Origin: Herbiconiux sp. L3-i23
GTDB taxonomy: Bacteria > Actinomycetota > Actinomycetes > Actinomycetales > Microbacteriaceae
Direction of reading: 5' to 3'
Length of the DNA stretch: 64,000 bases
NCBI RefSeq assembly: GCF_023734115.1
Contig: NZ_AP025737.1
Span: 2,914,001-2,978,000 of the forward strand
Shown here: piece by piece, positions 25,467 through 34,050 of the stretch
Layout: each line of letters opens with the position of its first letter
How positions within the stretch are numbered: the stretch's first letter is position 1
Position numbers and translations under genes: made by a program
The notes under the pieces: generated by a model
Told to the model about the DNA's origin: nothing
The model's database searches: none
Seen by the model: the letters and a program-made list of their open reading frames with translations, nothing else

Positions 25467-27620
25467 CTAGCGGTCGAGGAGTTCCGAGATGGTCGCGTCG
25501 CCCGGGGTCACCGGGGTGGCGGTCGCCGTGATCTCGGCGCGGCCGAGCAGCTCCTCCATCTTGCGGCGGCGGTTCTTGCCGATGAGGGTCACGACGATGC
25601 CCTTCTTGCCGGCGCGCCCCGTGCGGCCCGCGCGGTGAAGGTACGTCTTGTACTCCTCCGGCATGTCCGCCTGGATGACGAGGCCGATGTCGTCGACGTG
25701 GATTCCACGCGCCGCGACGTCGGTGGCGACGAGGACGTTGACCTTGCCGCTCGTCAGACGCTCGAGGCTGCGGGTGCGCTTCGCCTGGTTGAGGTCGCCG
25801 TGAAGGCTCGTCGCCGGCACACCCGCGTCGTCGAGCTCCTCCGCCAGCTGCTCGGCGAAGGCGCGGGTTCGTGCGAACACCAGGGTCTTGCCCGGGCCGC
25901 TGGCGAGTTCGGCGACGAGCGCCACCTTGTCGCGCTGCTCGATGAGCAGCAGACGGTGGTCGATGTCGGAGGTCTCCTGATTCTCACCGGCGACCTCGTG
26001 CACCGACGGCTCGGGCAGGAACTCGTCGACCAGCGTCGCGACACCCGTGTCGAGCGTCGCGGAGAAGAGCAGGCGCTGACCGTCGGGGCGGGTGAAGCGG
26101 AGGATGCGCTGCACCGGCTCGAGGAAGCCGAGGTCGCACATGTGGTCGGCTTCGTCGAGCACGACGATCTCGACGTCCGAGAGGTCGAGGTGCCCCTGCT
26201 GCTCGAGGTCTTCGATGCGACCGGGCGTACCGATCACGATGTCGACGCCGCGCTTCAGCGCACCGACCTGCCGGGCCTGCGGGACGCCGCCGTAGATCTG
26301 GGTGGTGAAGAGGCCGACGCTGCGGGCGATCGGCTGCACTGTGCGGTCGATCTGCAGGGCCAGCTCACGCGTCGGCGCCAGGATCAGCGCGCGCGGGGCA
26401 CGACCGACGGCACGCTTGGTGCCACCCGAGTTCTCCATCAGGCGCTCGACGAGAGGCGCTCCGAACGCGATGGTCTTGCCCGAACCGGTGCGGCCGCGGC
26501 CGAGCACGTTGCGGTGGGCGAGCACATCGGGGATCGTGGCGGCCTGAATCGGGAACGGCGTCTCGGCGCCCAGCTCTGCGAGGGTGCGCACGATGTTGGT
26601 GCCGAGCCCGAGCGAGCCGAAGGTCGTGCCGACGACCTCGTCGGCGGTGATCGCCGACGCCTCGAGACGGTCGAGGACGACGTCCTCGATCTGGCTCATG
26701 TCGCGGTCGGGGCGACCGTAGAAGTCGGAGTGCATCGGCGTCGCATCGGTGTCGCGGTGCGGGGCGCGGTCGAAGCGCGGCGCGCGGTCATCGCGGCCGT
26801 ACCGGGGAGCCCGTTCGTCGCGGTCCCGACGCGGCGCGCGGTCGTCGCGCGAGAACCGATCCTGACGGGGCGCACGGTCGTCGCGGCCGAAGCGCGAGCC
26901 GCGGTCGTCACGGTCCTGGCGCGGAGCGCGATCGTCGCGGCCATATCGGGGCGCACGGTCGTCACGGCCGAAGCGCGAACCACGATCGTCACGGTCCTGC
27001 CGCGAAGCGCGATCGTCGCGACCGTATCGGGGCGCACGGTCGTCACGGCCGAAGCGCGAACCACGATCGTCACGGTCCTGCCGCGAAGCGCGGTCATCGC
27101 GGCCGTACCGAGGAGCGCGGTCATCCCGATCCTGACGCGGAGCACGGTCGTCACGACCGTACCGGGGCGCACGGTCCTCGCGGCCGTAACGGGAACCACG
27201 GTCGTCGCGGTCCTGACGGGGCGCACGGTCATCGCGGCCGTAGCGCGAACCGCGGTCATCGCGGTCCTGGCGCGGCGCGCGGTCGTCGCGGTTGTAGCGG
27301 TCGCCGCCACGAGGGGCGTCGCCGCGGAAGCGGGAGTTCTGCTCGGCGCGGGCGCGGCGCTGCTGCGACGCGGCGGCTCCGGCGCGCTTCGGGCGGGCCT
27401 CCGGCGGAGTCCAGTCAGGACGACCGTCGCTGCGCTCGGACGCCGAGTCGGCTCCACGACGAGGGGCGGACCCGCGAGCCGCGCGCTCGTCGTTGTTCCA
27501 CCGGTCCTTGCCGCGGGTCTCGGGCTCGGGTCGGTAACCGCGGTGCTTCGGGCTGACACTGCCGGCCTTGCGGCCCGCGGAGGCGCCGGGGCGGCGCGGA
27601 TTCGAGTTGGAAGAAGGCAT
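25467..27620 (-). CDS. DEAD-box RNA helicase with long Arg/Asp-rich repeat N-terminus
   Basis: A 717-residue ATP-dependent RNA helicase. The C-terminal ~400 residues hold the DEAD core: Q motif near FGSLGLG and [12 protein letters not shown], motif I GRTGSGKT, Ia [26 protein letters not shown], and [12 protein letters not shown]. The N-terminal ~300 residues are unusual: basic and low-complexity, with about 19 copies of a 9-residue unit of pattern xxRxxRDDR (residues ~108-290). Such tails are disordered, bind RNA and can drive condensate formation. The start is ATG 27620 with CCAGGAG 9 nt upstream. A ~177-nt structured leader precedes it, as often seen for cold-inducible helicases. Confidence 0.93.
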   Translation of the reverse strand: MPSSNSNPRRPGASAGRKAGSVSPKHRGYRPEPETRGKDRWNNDERAARGSAPRRGADSASERSDGRPDWTPPEARPKRAGAAASQQRRARAEQNSRFRGDAPRGGDRYNRDDRAPRQDRDDRGSRYGRDDRAPRQDRDDRGSRYGREDRAPRYGRDDRAPRQDRDDRAPRYGRDDRASRQDRDDRGSRFGRDDRAPRYGRDDRASRQDRDDRGSRFGRDDRAPRYGRDDRAPRQDRDDRGSRFGRDDRAPRQDRFSRDDRAPRRDRDERAPRYGRDDRAPRFDRAPHRDTDATPMHSDFYGRPDRDMSQIEDVVLDRLEASAITADEVVGTTFGSLGLGTNIVRTLAELGAETPFPIQAATIPDVLAHRNVLGRGRTGSGKTIAFGAPLVERLMENSGGTKRAVGRAPRALILAPTRELALQIDRTVQPIARSVGLFTTQIYGGVPQARQVGALKRGVDIVIGTPGRIEDLEQQGHLDLSDVEIVVLDEADHMCDLGFLEPVQRILRFTRPDGQRLLFSATLDTGVATLVDEFLPEPSVHEVAGENQETSDIDHRLLLIEQRDKVALVAELASGPGKTLVFARTRAFAEQLAEELDDAGVPATSLHGDLNQAKRTRSLERLTSGKVNVLVATDVAARGIHVDDIGLVIQADMPEEYKTYLHRAGRTGRAGKKGIVVTLIGKNRRRKMEELLGRAEITATATPVTPGDATISELLDR
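26760..27300 (-). repeat. In-gene 27-bp tandem repeat coding the RDDR tail
   Basis: The helicase N-terminus is coded by tandem 27-bp units (9 residues, for example [27 protein letters not shown]). They are also arranged as a higher-order 81-bp period: the same stretch recurs at 26957 and 27038, 81 bp apart, almost without change. Such near-identity suggests recent unit duplication and possible length variation between strains. Confidence 0.9.
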
Positions 27621-27832
27621 GAAGAAGTACTCCTGGAGAAGCCGTACGACGACGGCGGAAAACCCCGGACACCACTCTGGCCGGGCCGATTCGATGGATG
27701 ATTTCCAGCGATCCGCTGGCGGAACCGGCCCTGCGTGATCACATCCTGAGAACCTCAGGCAGCACCGGCATCACCGGAGCCCTCGTCACGAGCCGACCGG
27801 GAAACGTTACCCGATCAGGGCGTATCTGTCAC
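27621..27832 (-). promoter_or_regulatory. Promoter and structured ~177-nt leader of the RNA helicase
   Basis: On the minus strand a -35 GTGACA (27827-27832) and -10 TAACGT (27804-27809) are separated by 17 bp. The -10 lies within a 16-base quasi-palindrome CGGGAAACGTTACCCG (27798-27813), which could be an operator. Transcription would start near 27797, leaving about 177 untranslated nt. The leader holds two short perfect hairpins: CCTGAG/CTCAGG at 27745-27759 and CCAGCG/CGCTGG at 27705-27719. A leader of this kind fits post-transcriptional (cold or self-) control. Confidence 0.55.
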
Positions 27833-27867
27833 GCGGCCCTGCGGAGGCGTCCTTCGTATCGCTTCGC

Positions 27868-30800
27868 TCAGGCGGCGGGGGTGGGTGCGGGTTCCTCGGC
27901 GGCGGCGCGGGCCGCGCGACGGTCGCGTCGGCGCTCCCGCCCTCCTTCGACCAGCAGGTACAGCACCGGCAGCACGATGAGGGTCAGCGCCGTCGACGAC
28001 ACCAGACCGCCGATCACCACGAGGGCGAGCGGCTGCGAGATGAAGCCGCCACCGCCGGTGAGCCCGACCGCCATCGGCAACAGCGCGAAGATCGTCGCGA
28101 GCGCCGTCATGAGGATCGGCCGGAGTCTGCGGCTCGCTCCCTCGACGATCGCCTCCCGCACCTTCAGGCCACGGTCGCGGTACTGGTTGATGAGGTCGAC
28201 GAGCACGATCGCGTTCGTCACCACGATGCCGATCAGCATGAGCACGCCGATGAGCGAGGCGACACCGAGCGGGATGCCGGTCGCCACCTGCAGCAGGATC
28301 GCTCCGGTCGCCGCGAACGGCACCGACACGAGCAGAAGCAGCGGCTGCAGCAGGCTGCGGAAGGTCGCGACCATGACGACGTAGACGATGAGGATCGCGG
28401 CGAGCATCGCAAGTCCGAGCTGCGAGAACGCTTCGTTCTGGTCCGCGGTCACACCGCCGAGCTGGGTGCCGACACCGGCCGGCAGATCGAGGTCGTCGAG
28501 CGCTCCCTGCACGGCGGCGTTCGCCTCGGCGAGGTTGTCGGAGGCCGGCGTCACCGAGACCGTCGCGTTGCGGGTGCCGTTGTTGGTGGTGACCGTCGCG
28601 GGCCCCTCGGTGATATCGACGCTCGCGAGCGTGTCGAGCGGCACGAGTCCGCGGGTCGTCGGCACCGGCAGGGCGGCGAGCTCGTCGCGGGTCGCGGGGC
28701 TCGTCTCGGGCTGGATGTAGATCGACAGCTGCTGCTCGTCGATCGTGATGGCCCCGATCGTCGACGGCTGCATCGCCTGCGAGACGAATCCGGCGAGCGC
28801 CGCCTCGGTGAATCCGGCCTGCGCTGCCGCTTCACGGTCGACGGCGATCTCGATGAACGGCTGCGCCGCGGCGAGGCTGCTCGTCGCCTCGGCGACGGCG
28901 TCGAGGTCGCGCATGGCCGCGAGGACGGTGTCGGTCGCGTCCTGCAGGTCGGACTGAGTGGTCGCGTCGATCTCGACGTCGATCGTGCTCGAGGCACCGA
29001 GACCGGCCGACTCGGAGATCGAGAAGTCGCCCGCGCCGTCGAGGCCGTCGAGCCGCTCGCGCACCTCGTCCTGCAGCGCCGCGGTGTCGGCGCCGTCCGC
29101 GGTGGTGATCGAGTAGCTCGCCGTGTTCGAGCCGCCGCCGAAACCGAAGCCCGCAGCGAGGCCGCCGCCGCCGATGGTGACCTGGACCGTCTCGATGCCC
29201 TCGATCGACTCGAGCTCGGCTTCGGCGCGCTGTGCGGCCTCGTCCTTCACGTCGAGGCTGGTGCCGGGCTCGAACTCCTCGGTCACCGACAGAGTGTTCT
29301 GTCCGCTGTCGCCCAGGAAGTTCGTCTTCATGAAGAACGAGAGACAACCGGAGGCGACGAGGATCATGCCCGCGACGATGATCGTGACGACGGGGCGGCC
29401 GAGAGTCGCCTTGAGCAGCGGCAGATAGCCGACCTGCAGACGCGACGGACGCTCCTCGCCGTCGGCCTCGGACGCGTGCCGATGCGGTTTCGGTGCCCGC
29501 AGGAACCAGTAGGCGAGAACGGGCACGATCGTGAGCGAGACGAGCAGCGACGCGACGAGCGCGATGGTGACCGTGAGGCCGAACGGACGGAACAGCTCAC
29601 CGACCGACCCGCCGACGAACGAGATGGGCAGGAACACCGCGACGGTCGTGATGGTCGACGCGGTGACCGCGCCCGCGACCTCGCGCACCGCGTTCGCCAC
29701 CGTCGCCGCCTTGCTCTCGTGGTCGATCGCGAGGTGCCGCTTGATGTTCTCGATGACGACGATGGAGTCGTCGACGACGCGACCGATCGCGATCGTCAGA
29801 CCGCCGAGGGTCAGGATGTTCAGCGAGTAGCCGGCGAACTGCATCCCCACGAAGGTGATGAGAACCGATGCCGGGATGGAGATCGCCGTGACGAGCGTCG
29901 CCCGCACCGAGAGCAGGAAGACCAGGATCACGATGACCGCGAACACCAGGCCGAGCAGCCCCTCGGTCGCGAGCGACTCGATCGACTCCTCGATGTAGGG
30001 CGCCTGGTCGAAGACGGTGGTGAAGGTCGCATCGCCCAGTTCCGCCTGGATCTCGGGGAGCGCGTCGTTCACGAGGTGCGACACCTCGACCGTGTTCGCG
30101 TCGGGCAGCTTCGTCACCGCAAGGGTGAGCGCGGGCTCGCCGTTGACGCGCGAGATCGAGGTCGCCGGGTTGTCCGTCACCGCGACCGAGGCGACGGCAC
30201 CGATGGTGGTCTCGCCCGATCCGCCGACGAGCGGCAGCGCGGCGATCTCATCGACCGACGTGAGGCGCGTGCCGCTCTGCACGGACAGGGTCTGGCCGTC
30301 TTGGGTGATCTGTCCGGCGGGGATCAGCACCCCGCTGCTGCTGATGGCGTCGCGGATGGCCGAGCTGGTCACTCCCGCCGCCGCGAGCTGCGCCTGGTCG
30401 GCGGCGATGGTGACCCGCTGACCAGGCGCACCGGAGACCGTGACACCGCGGACCCCGTCGAGCTCCTCGAGGGGCTGCACGGCGATCTGGTCGAGCCGGT
30501 CGGCGAGCGCGGAGGCGTCGTCACCCGACACGGCGAGCTGGATGATCGGGAAGTCGTCGATGCTGCCGCTCAGCACCTGGGGGTCGAGATCGGCGGGGAG
30601 GACCGACGCAATGCGGCCGAGGGCGGCGGAGACCTTGTTCTCGGCGGCGGCCAGGTCGGTGCCGTACTCGAAGGTCGCGCTGACGACCGACTGCCCGCTG
30701 CTCGAGGTGGCAGAGGTGCTCTCGACGTCGGCGATGCCGCGGATCGCCTGCTCGATCGGAGCGCTGACGCTCTGGTTCACGACCTCGGGCGATGCACCCT

Positions 30801-30957
30801 GGTAGGGAGTGATCACCGCGATCTGCGGGAACTGGATCGACGGGATCAGCTCCTGCTTCAGCGATGTGAGGGCGATGCCTCCGAACACGGCCGCGACGAT
30901 CGTCACGAGCGCGATCAGGGCACGGTTCTTGAGGCTTGCGATCGCCAGTACGTGCAC
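27868..30957 (-). CDS. RND-family efflux transporter (AcrB/SwrC-like)
   Basis: A 1029-residue resistance-nodulation-division pump that exports amphipathic compounds using proton flow. It has the tandem-duplicated RND layout: TM1 near ALIALVTIVAAVFGGIAL, a first large external loop, and a TM2-TM6 block containing IAIGRVVDDSIVVIENIKRH (the charged motif of TM4). A second external loop and the matching C-terminal block GVLMLIGIVVTNAIVLVDLINQ follow. No membrane-fusion adaptor or outer-membrane gene is nearby, as for SwrC-type pumps of Gram-positives. GTG 30957 is chosen because a -10 box lies 7 nt upstream, implying a leaderless message. A frame extending further upstream shows no family sequence. 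Confidence 0.93.
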   Translation of the reverse strand: MHVLAIASLKNRALIALVTIVAAVFGGIALTSLKQELIPSIQFPQIAVITPYQGASPEVVNQSVSAPIEQAIRGIADVESTSATSSSGQSVVSATFEYGTDLAAAENKVSAALGRIASVLPADLDPQVLSGSIDDFPIIQLAVSGDDASALADRLDQIAVQPLEELDGVRGVTVSGAPGQRVTIAADQAQLAAAGVTSSAIRDAISSSGVLIPAGQITQDGQTLSVQSGTRLTSVDEIAALPLVGGSGETTIGAVASVAVTDNPATSISRVNGEPALTLAVTKLPDANTVEVSHLVNDALPEIQAELGDATFTTVFDQAPYIEESIESLATEGLLGLVFAVIVILVFLLSVRATLVTAISIPASVLITFVGMQFAGYSLNILTLGGLTIAIGRVVDDSIVVIENIKRHLAIDHESKAATVANAVREVAGAVTASTITTVAVFLPISFVGGSVGELFRPFGLTVTIALVASLLVSLTIVPVLAYWFLRAPKPHRHASEADGEERPSRLQVGYLPLLKATLGRPVVTIIVAGMILVASGCLSFFMKTNFLGDSGQNTLSVTEEFEPGTSLDVKDEAAQRAEAELESIEGIETVQVTIGGGGLAAGFGFGGGSNTASYSITTADGADTAALQDEVRERLDGLDGAGDFSISESAGLGASSTIDVEIDATTQSDLQDATDTVLAAMRDLDAVAEATSSLAAAQPFIEIAVDREAAAQAGFTEAALAGFVSQAMQPSTIGAITIDEQQLSIYIQPETSPATRDELAALPVPTTRGLVPLDTLASVDITEGPATVTTNNGTRNATVSVTPASDNLAEANAAVQGALDDLDLPAGVGTQLGGVTADQNEAFSQLGLAMLAAILIVYVVMVATFRSLLQPLLLLVSVPFAATGAILLQVATGIPLGVASLIGVLMLIGIVVTNAIVLVDLINQYRDRGLKVREAIVEGASRRLRPILMTALATIFALLPMAVGLTGGGGFISQPLALVVIGGLVSSTALTLIVLPVLYLLVEGGRERRRDRRAARAAAEEPAPTPAA

Positions 30958-30964
30958 AGTGTGG

Positions 30965-30983
30965 ATTATCGCGGACCGCGATA
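30965..30983 (-). promoter_or_regulatory. RND pump promoter with overlapping palindromic operator
   Basis: On the minus strand GATAAT (30965-30970) is a strong -10 box whose start point would fall at or next to the GTG start, giving a leaderless mRNA. It overlaps a perfect palindrome TATCGCGGACCGCGATA (30967-30983, 7-bp arms, 3-bp centre), a good repressor site. Its half-site CGCGATA recurs in the PadR-associated operator at 33198-33238. Confidence 0.6.
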
Positions 30984-31043
30984 TCGGTTCGGTTACGGAA
31001 CCCTGAGCACTCCGTTTCCCTCCACCGCCGTTCCGACCGCCCT

Positions 31044-32471
31044 TCAGACCACCGCGGCCAGGGGCTGCTCGAGGCTGCGCGGCGCGTCGGCGACATCCGC
31101 CCACACGTCCGCGAGGATGCCGACGGCCTCGACCGCGGCATCCGCGCCGGGGCCGAACGGGATGCGGATGAACCGTTCGAAGGCGCCGTCGAGCCCGAAC
31201 CACGGCCCCGCCGCGATGCGAAGCCCGCGGGCGCGGGCGCCGATCGCGAGCTGCGAACTCACCGGCGAATCGAAGCGCACCCATGCCGCGAGACCGCCGT
31301 CGATCGACGGCACCCGCCAGTCGGGGAGCCGCTCGGCGACCGCGGCGACGATGGCGTCGCGCGCCGCCCCGCTCTCGCGCCGCCGATGCGCGAGCACCGC
31401 ATCGATGTCGTCGAACAGCTCGGCCGTCACGACCTGGTCGAGCACCGCGGTTCCGAGGTCGCCGATGGGGCGCGTCGCGGCGAGCGCGGCGATCACGTCT
31501 TCGGAGGCGCGGATCCATCCGACACGCAAGCCGCCCCACATGGTCTTGCTCGCCGACCCGACCGTGATCACCCGCGATCTGGTCGAGCCGAAACTCGCGA
31601 GCGGCGGGAATGATCCGACCCGGTCGATGTCGAGCTCGGCGGTCGTCTCGTCGACGATCACGGTGGCGCCGACATCGTGGGCGGCGCCGATGAACCGTTC
31701 ACGGCCCTCGACCGACAGCGAGCGTCCCGTCGGGTTGTGGAAGTCGGGCATGAAGTAGGCCAGCGCCGGCGCCGCGCGGCGCAGGAGCTGCTCGCCCTCG
31801 CCGATGTCCCAACCGGTGTCCGCGTCGACGGGCAGCGGCAGCAGTCGCGCACCCGCCGCGCGGAGGGCTTCGTGGGCGTGCGGGTAGCCGGGCGTCTCGA
31901 CGAGGGCGCGGTCGCCGCGGCTCACGAGCGTGCGGGCGAGCAGGGCGAGAGCGGGCTGCGCCCCCGAGGTGACCAGGATCTGCGACGGCCGCGTAGGGAG
32001 GCCTCGTCGCACGAAGTGGGCGGCGATCGCCTCGCGCAGCCGCGGCAACCCGATCAGCTCGTACCCCGAGCTCGTCAGCGCGGGGGCGAGCCCGGACAGC
32101 GCCCGCGCGGCGGCGGCTTCGAACGCCGGGGTAGCGGGCGACGACGCGGTGGCGAAGTCGAGCGCCGCGCCCTGCGGGGCGAGCTCGGAGCGGCGACCGT
32201 CGGGGACTCGGATCGCACTGCCGGAGCCCCGCCGGGTGACGATGTGGCCGGTGGCGCGAAGGTCGTCGAGGGCGGCCGCCAAGGTGGTGCGACTGACGCC
32301 GAGAGCGCTTGAGAGCTCGCGTTCCGCCGGAAGCCGCGTTCCGACCGCGATGCGGCCGTCGATCGCCAGCAGTCTGATGCGGTCGGCGAGGGCGCGATAG
32401 CCGACACCGTCGGTCGGCCGCCAATCGGACAGAAGCGTTCGCATCTGGTCCGCACTGATCGCCCTCGCCAT
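31044..32471 (-). CDS. MocR-type regulator (GntR helix-turn-helix fused to aminotransferase)
   Basis: A 475-residue MocR protein. The GntR winged helix at residues ~20-90 (GTRLPAERELSSALGVSRTTL) is fused to a fold-type-I aminotransferase-like domain. The PLP-binding lysine is seen in SASKTMWGGLRVGW (about residue 304), and DFHNPTGRSLS and VIVDETTAELD supply other cofactor contacts. MocR proteins sense PLP or amino compounds and activate neighbouring genes. It is divergent from a YczE membrane protein, a well-known pairing. The start is ATG 32471, close to a likely -10 on its own strand, so it may be leaderless. Confidence 0.93.
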   Translation of the reverse strand: MARAISADQMRTLLSDWRPTDGVGYRALADRIRLLAIDGRIAVGTRLPAERELSSALGVSRTTLAAALDDLRATGHIVTRRGSGSAIRVPDGRRSELAPQGAALDFATASSPATPAFEAAAARALSGLAPALTSSGYELIGLPRLREAIAAHFVRRGLPTRPSQILVTSGAQPALALLARTLVSRGDRALVETPGYPHAHEALRAAGARLLPLPVDADTGWDIGEGEQLLRRAAPALAYFMPDFHNPTGRSLSVEGRERFIGAAHDVGATVIVDETTAELDIDRVGSFPPLASFGSTRSRVITVGSASKTMWGGLRVGWIRASEDVIAALAATRPIGDLGTAVLDQVVTAELFDDIDAVLAHRRRESGAARDAIVAAVAERLPDWRVPSIDGGLAAWVRFDSPVSSQLAIGARARGLRIAAGPWFGLDGAFERFIRIPFGPGADAAVEAVGILADVWADVADAPRSLEQPLAAVV

Positions 32472-32506
32472 CAGGCCACCTTATCGAGAGTGGCCCTGGT
32501 GGCCTG
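32472..32506. promoter_or_regulatory. Inverted repeat between mocR and yczE (candidate MocR site)
   Basis: CAGGCCACC (32472-32480) and GGTGGCCTG (32498-32506) are perfect 9-bp inverted arms with a 17-bp spacer. A direct-repeat partner AGTGGCCCT overlaps the spacer. MocR regulators typically use combinations of direct and inverted repeats in the divergent spacer. The site covers the whole short intergenic promoter region. Confidence 0.6.
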
Positions 32507-32531
32507 TACTCGAAGCCGATTGGCTTGCAGG

Positions 32532-33161
32532 ATGCTCCGCTGGACCCACGCCACTCGCCTTCCCGTGCTGATGTTCGGCCTCGCCCTGTACGGCGTCGCC
32601 GACGGCATGATCGTGCAGGCAGCCATCGGCATCGGCCCCTGGGACGTCCTCGCGCAGGGCATCTCCCGGTCGACCGGCCTGCTGTACGGCGTGGTGACCA
32701 TCCTCGTCGGGGCCGTGGTCCTCCTCTTCTGGATCCCTCTGCGCCAGCGGCCCGGCATCGGCACCGCGCTCAACGTCCTGCTCGTGGGCACCTTCGCGCA
32801 GTTCGTGCTGTGGCTCGTCCCCACGCCGACCCTCCTCATCGGGCAGATTGCGCTCTTCGCCGGCGGAACCGTCCTCCTGGCGGCGGCCACCGGCATCTAC
32901 GTCGGCGCCTCCTACGGCGCAGGTCCCCGCGATGGCCTCATGACGGGACTCACCGCCCGGCTCGGCTGGCCCATCTGGCTGTCGCGCGGCCTCGTCGAGG
33001 TGACGGTCCTCCTCGCCGGATGGGCCCTGGGAGGGGACGTCGGCGTCGGAACGGTCGCCTTCGCGCTGCTGATCGGCCCGCTCTGCCACGTGACGATCCC
33101 GCTCTTCTCGCTCCGTCGTATCGCGCGGGTCGAACCCGAGACAGCGGAGGTCGTCCGGTGA
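32532..33161 (+). CDS. YczE-family membrane protein
   Basis: A 209-residue membrane protein with about five hydrophobic segments, of the YczE/YitT-like group. Recognisable are LPVLMFGLALYGVADGMIVQA, IGPWDVLAQGISRSTGL and GASYGAGPRDGLMTGL. YczE proteins are the most common partners of MocR regulators; they are suspected transporters or transport regulators, possibly linked to vitamin B6 or amino compounds, without proof. The start is ATG 32532, right after an AGG. An upstream GTG at 32490 would run the protein through the operator repeat and is less likely. Confidence 0.85.
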   Translation: MLRWTHATRLPVLMFGLALYGVADGMIVQAAIGIGPWDVLAQGISRSTGLLYGVVTILVGAVVLLFWIPLRQRPGIGTALNVLLVGTFAQFVLWLVPTPTLLIGQIALFAGGTVLLAAATGIYVGASYGAGPRDGLMTGLTARLGWPIWLSRGLVEVTVLLAGWALGGDVGVGTVAFALLIGPLCHVTIPLFSLRRIARVEPETAEVVR

Positions 33162-33182
33162 TCGCCCTGCTCGACTAAGGGC

Positions 33183-33238
33183 TTGCGCGTCATCCCGAAC
33201 GCGATATATCGTGTCTAGCATTCGAGATATATCGCGTT
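33183..33238 (+). promoter_or_regulatory. Promoter and double operator of the DUF4097-PadR operon
   Basis: A perfect 13-bp inverted repeat, AACGCGATATATC (33198-33210) and GATATATCGCGTT (33226-33238), surrounds a 15-bp spacer. Each arm also contains an 8-base palindrome GATATATC; the two copies are 23 bp apart. The likely -35 TTGCGC (33183-33188) and -10 TATATC (33205-33210), 16 bp apart, overlap the left arm. Binding of the downstream PadR protein would block transcription. This A/T-rich site stands out sharply in a GC-rich background. Confidence 0.8.
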
Positions 33239-33249
33239 AGGAGACGGTG

Positions 33250-34050
33250 ATGGCTCAGGAGAAATGGCTCGTCGACGGGCCTCGCACGATCGACATCGAA
33301 TGGGCGACTTCGATCAAGGTCGGCCTCTACGGCGGTCAGATCTCGGTCATCGCACAGGATGAGCCGGGGATCCGCGTTGACATCCACTCGGTGAGCGGCA
33401 AGCCGCTCCTCGTCTCGGTCGAGGGCGACGTACTCGAGATCGACCACCCGCAGATCGGCTGGGACAACTTCCTCGACGTCTTCACCTCGGTCCGCGGAAC
33501 CGCTAAGGCCGACATCACCCTCACCGTCCCGCGCGACGTCGCACTCAAGCTCGGTGTCGTCAGCGCCGAGGCACTCGTGTCCGGGCTCGCGGCGACCGCG
33601 TCGCTCAGCACCGTCAGTGGTGACCTGGTGCTCGACTCGCACTCCGGCCCGGTCCAGGTCAATGCGGTGAGCGCCGAGGTGTCGATCCGCGACCATACGG
33701 GCGACATCGCAGTGCGCACCGTCAGCGGCGACGTGACCGCCTCCGGCGCCATCGAGAAGCTCAGCCTCGACGGGGTGAGCGGCGACGTGTTCCTCGACCT
33801 CGCCGGAGTGCCCGACTCGGTGAGGATCAACACCGTCAGCGGTGGTATCACGGCACGACTCGAGCCCGACGTGCCGATCCGCTATCGCATCAACACCGCG
33901 TCCGGGCGTCTGCAGCTCGACGGCGAGCACCTCTCGCGCGTCTACGGCTCCTACGACTCGAGCTTCGGCGCGCTCGACCAGCGGTTCGTCGACTTCCGCG
34001 CCAACACCGTGTCGGGCGGCATCTCGGTGCTGCACCAGGTGACGGCATGA
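33250..34050 (+). CDS. DUF4097-family beta-strand repeat protein
   Basis: A 266-residue cytoplasmic protein built of repeating beta strands. The phrase V-S-G-D recurs with regular spacing (STVSGDLVLDS, RTVSGDVTASG, DGVSGDVFLDL, NTVSGGITARL, NTVSGGISVL), as in the DUF4097/adhesin-like right-handed beta-helix family. These proteins commonly accompany PadR regulators, and their molecular role is unknown; a stress- or envelope-sensing part is often supposed. The start is ATG 33250 with TTAGGAGA 6 nt upstream. The stop overlaps the padR start (ATGA). Confidence 0.88.
   Translation: MAQEKWLVDGPRTIDIEWATSIKVGLYGGQISVIAQDEPGIRVDIHSVSGKPLLVSVEGDVLEIDHPQIGWDNFLDVFTSVRGTAKADITLTVPRDVALKLGVVSAEALVSGLAATASLSTVSGDLVLDSHSGPVQVNAVSAEVSIRDHTGDIAVRTVSGDVTASGAIEKLSLDGVSGDVFLDLAGVPDSVRINTVSGGITARLEPDVPIRYRINTASGRLQLDGEHLSRVYGSYDSSFGALDQRFVDFRANTVSGGISVLHQVTA

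Noticed and set aside
25051-25470. Possible small repetitive protein coded by the 132-bp repeats
   Set aside because: Frames stay open only because 132 is divisible by three and GC is high; there is no ribosome site, and the opposite strand is equally open.
26760-27300. Possible CRISPR or non-coding satellite
   Set aside because: The 27-bp repeats are in frame with the helicase gene and code a regular RDDR nonapeptide.
27868-31539. RND pump reading frame extended ~190 residues upstream
   Set aside because: The extension overlaps the mocR gene in another frame and is Arg/Gly low complexity; a -10 box lies directly before GTG 30957.
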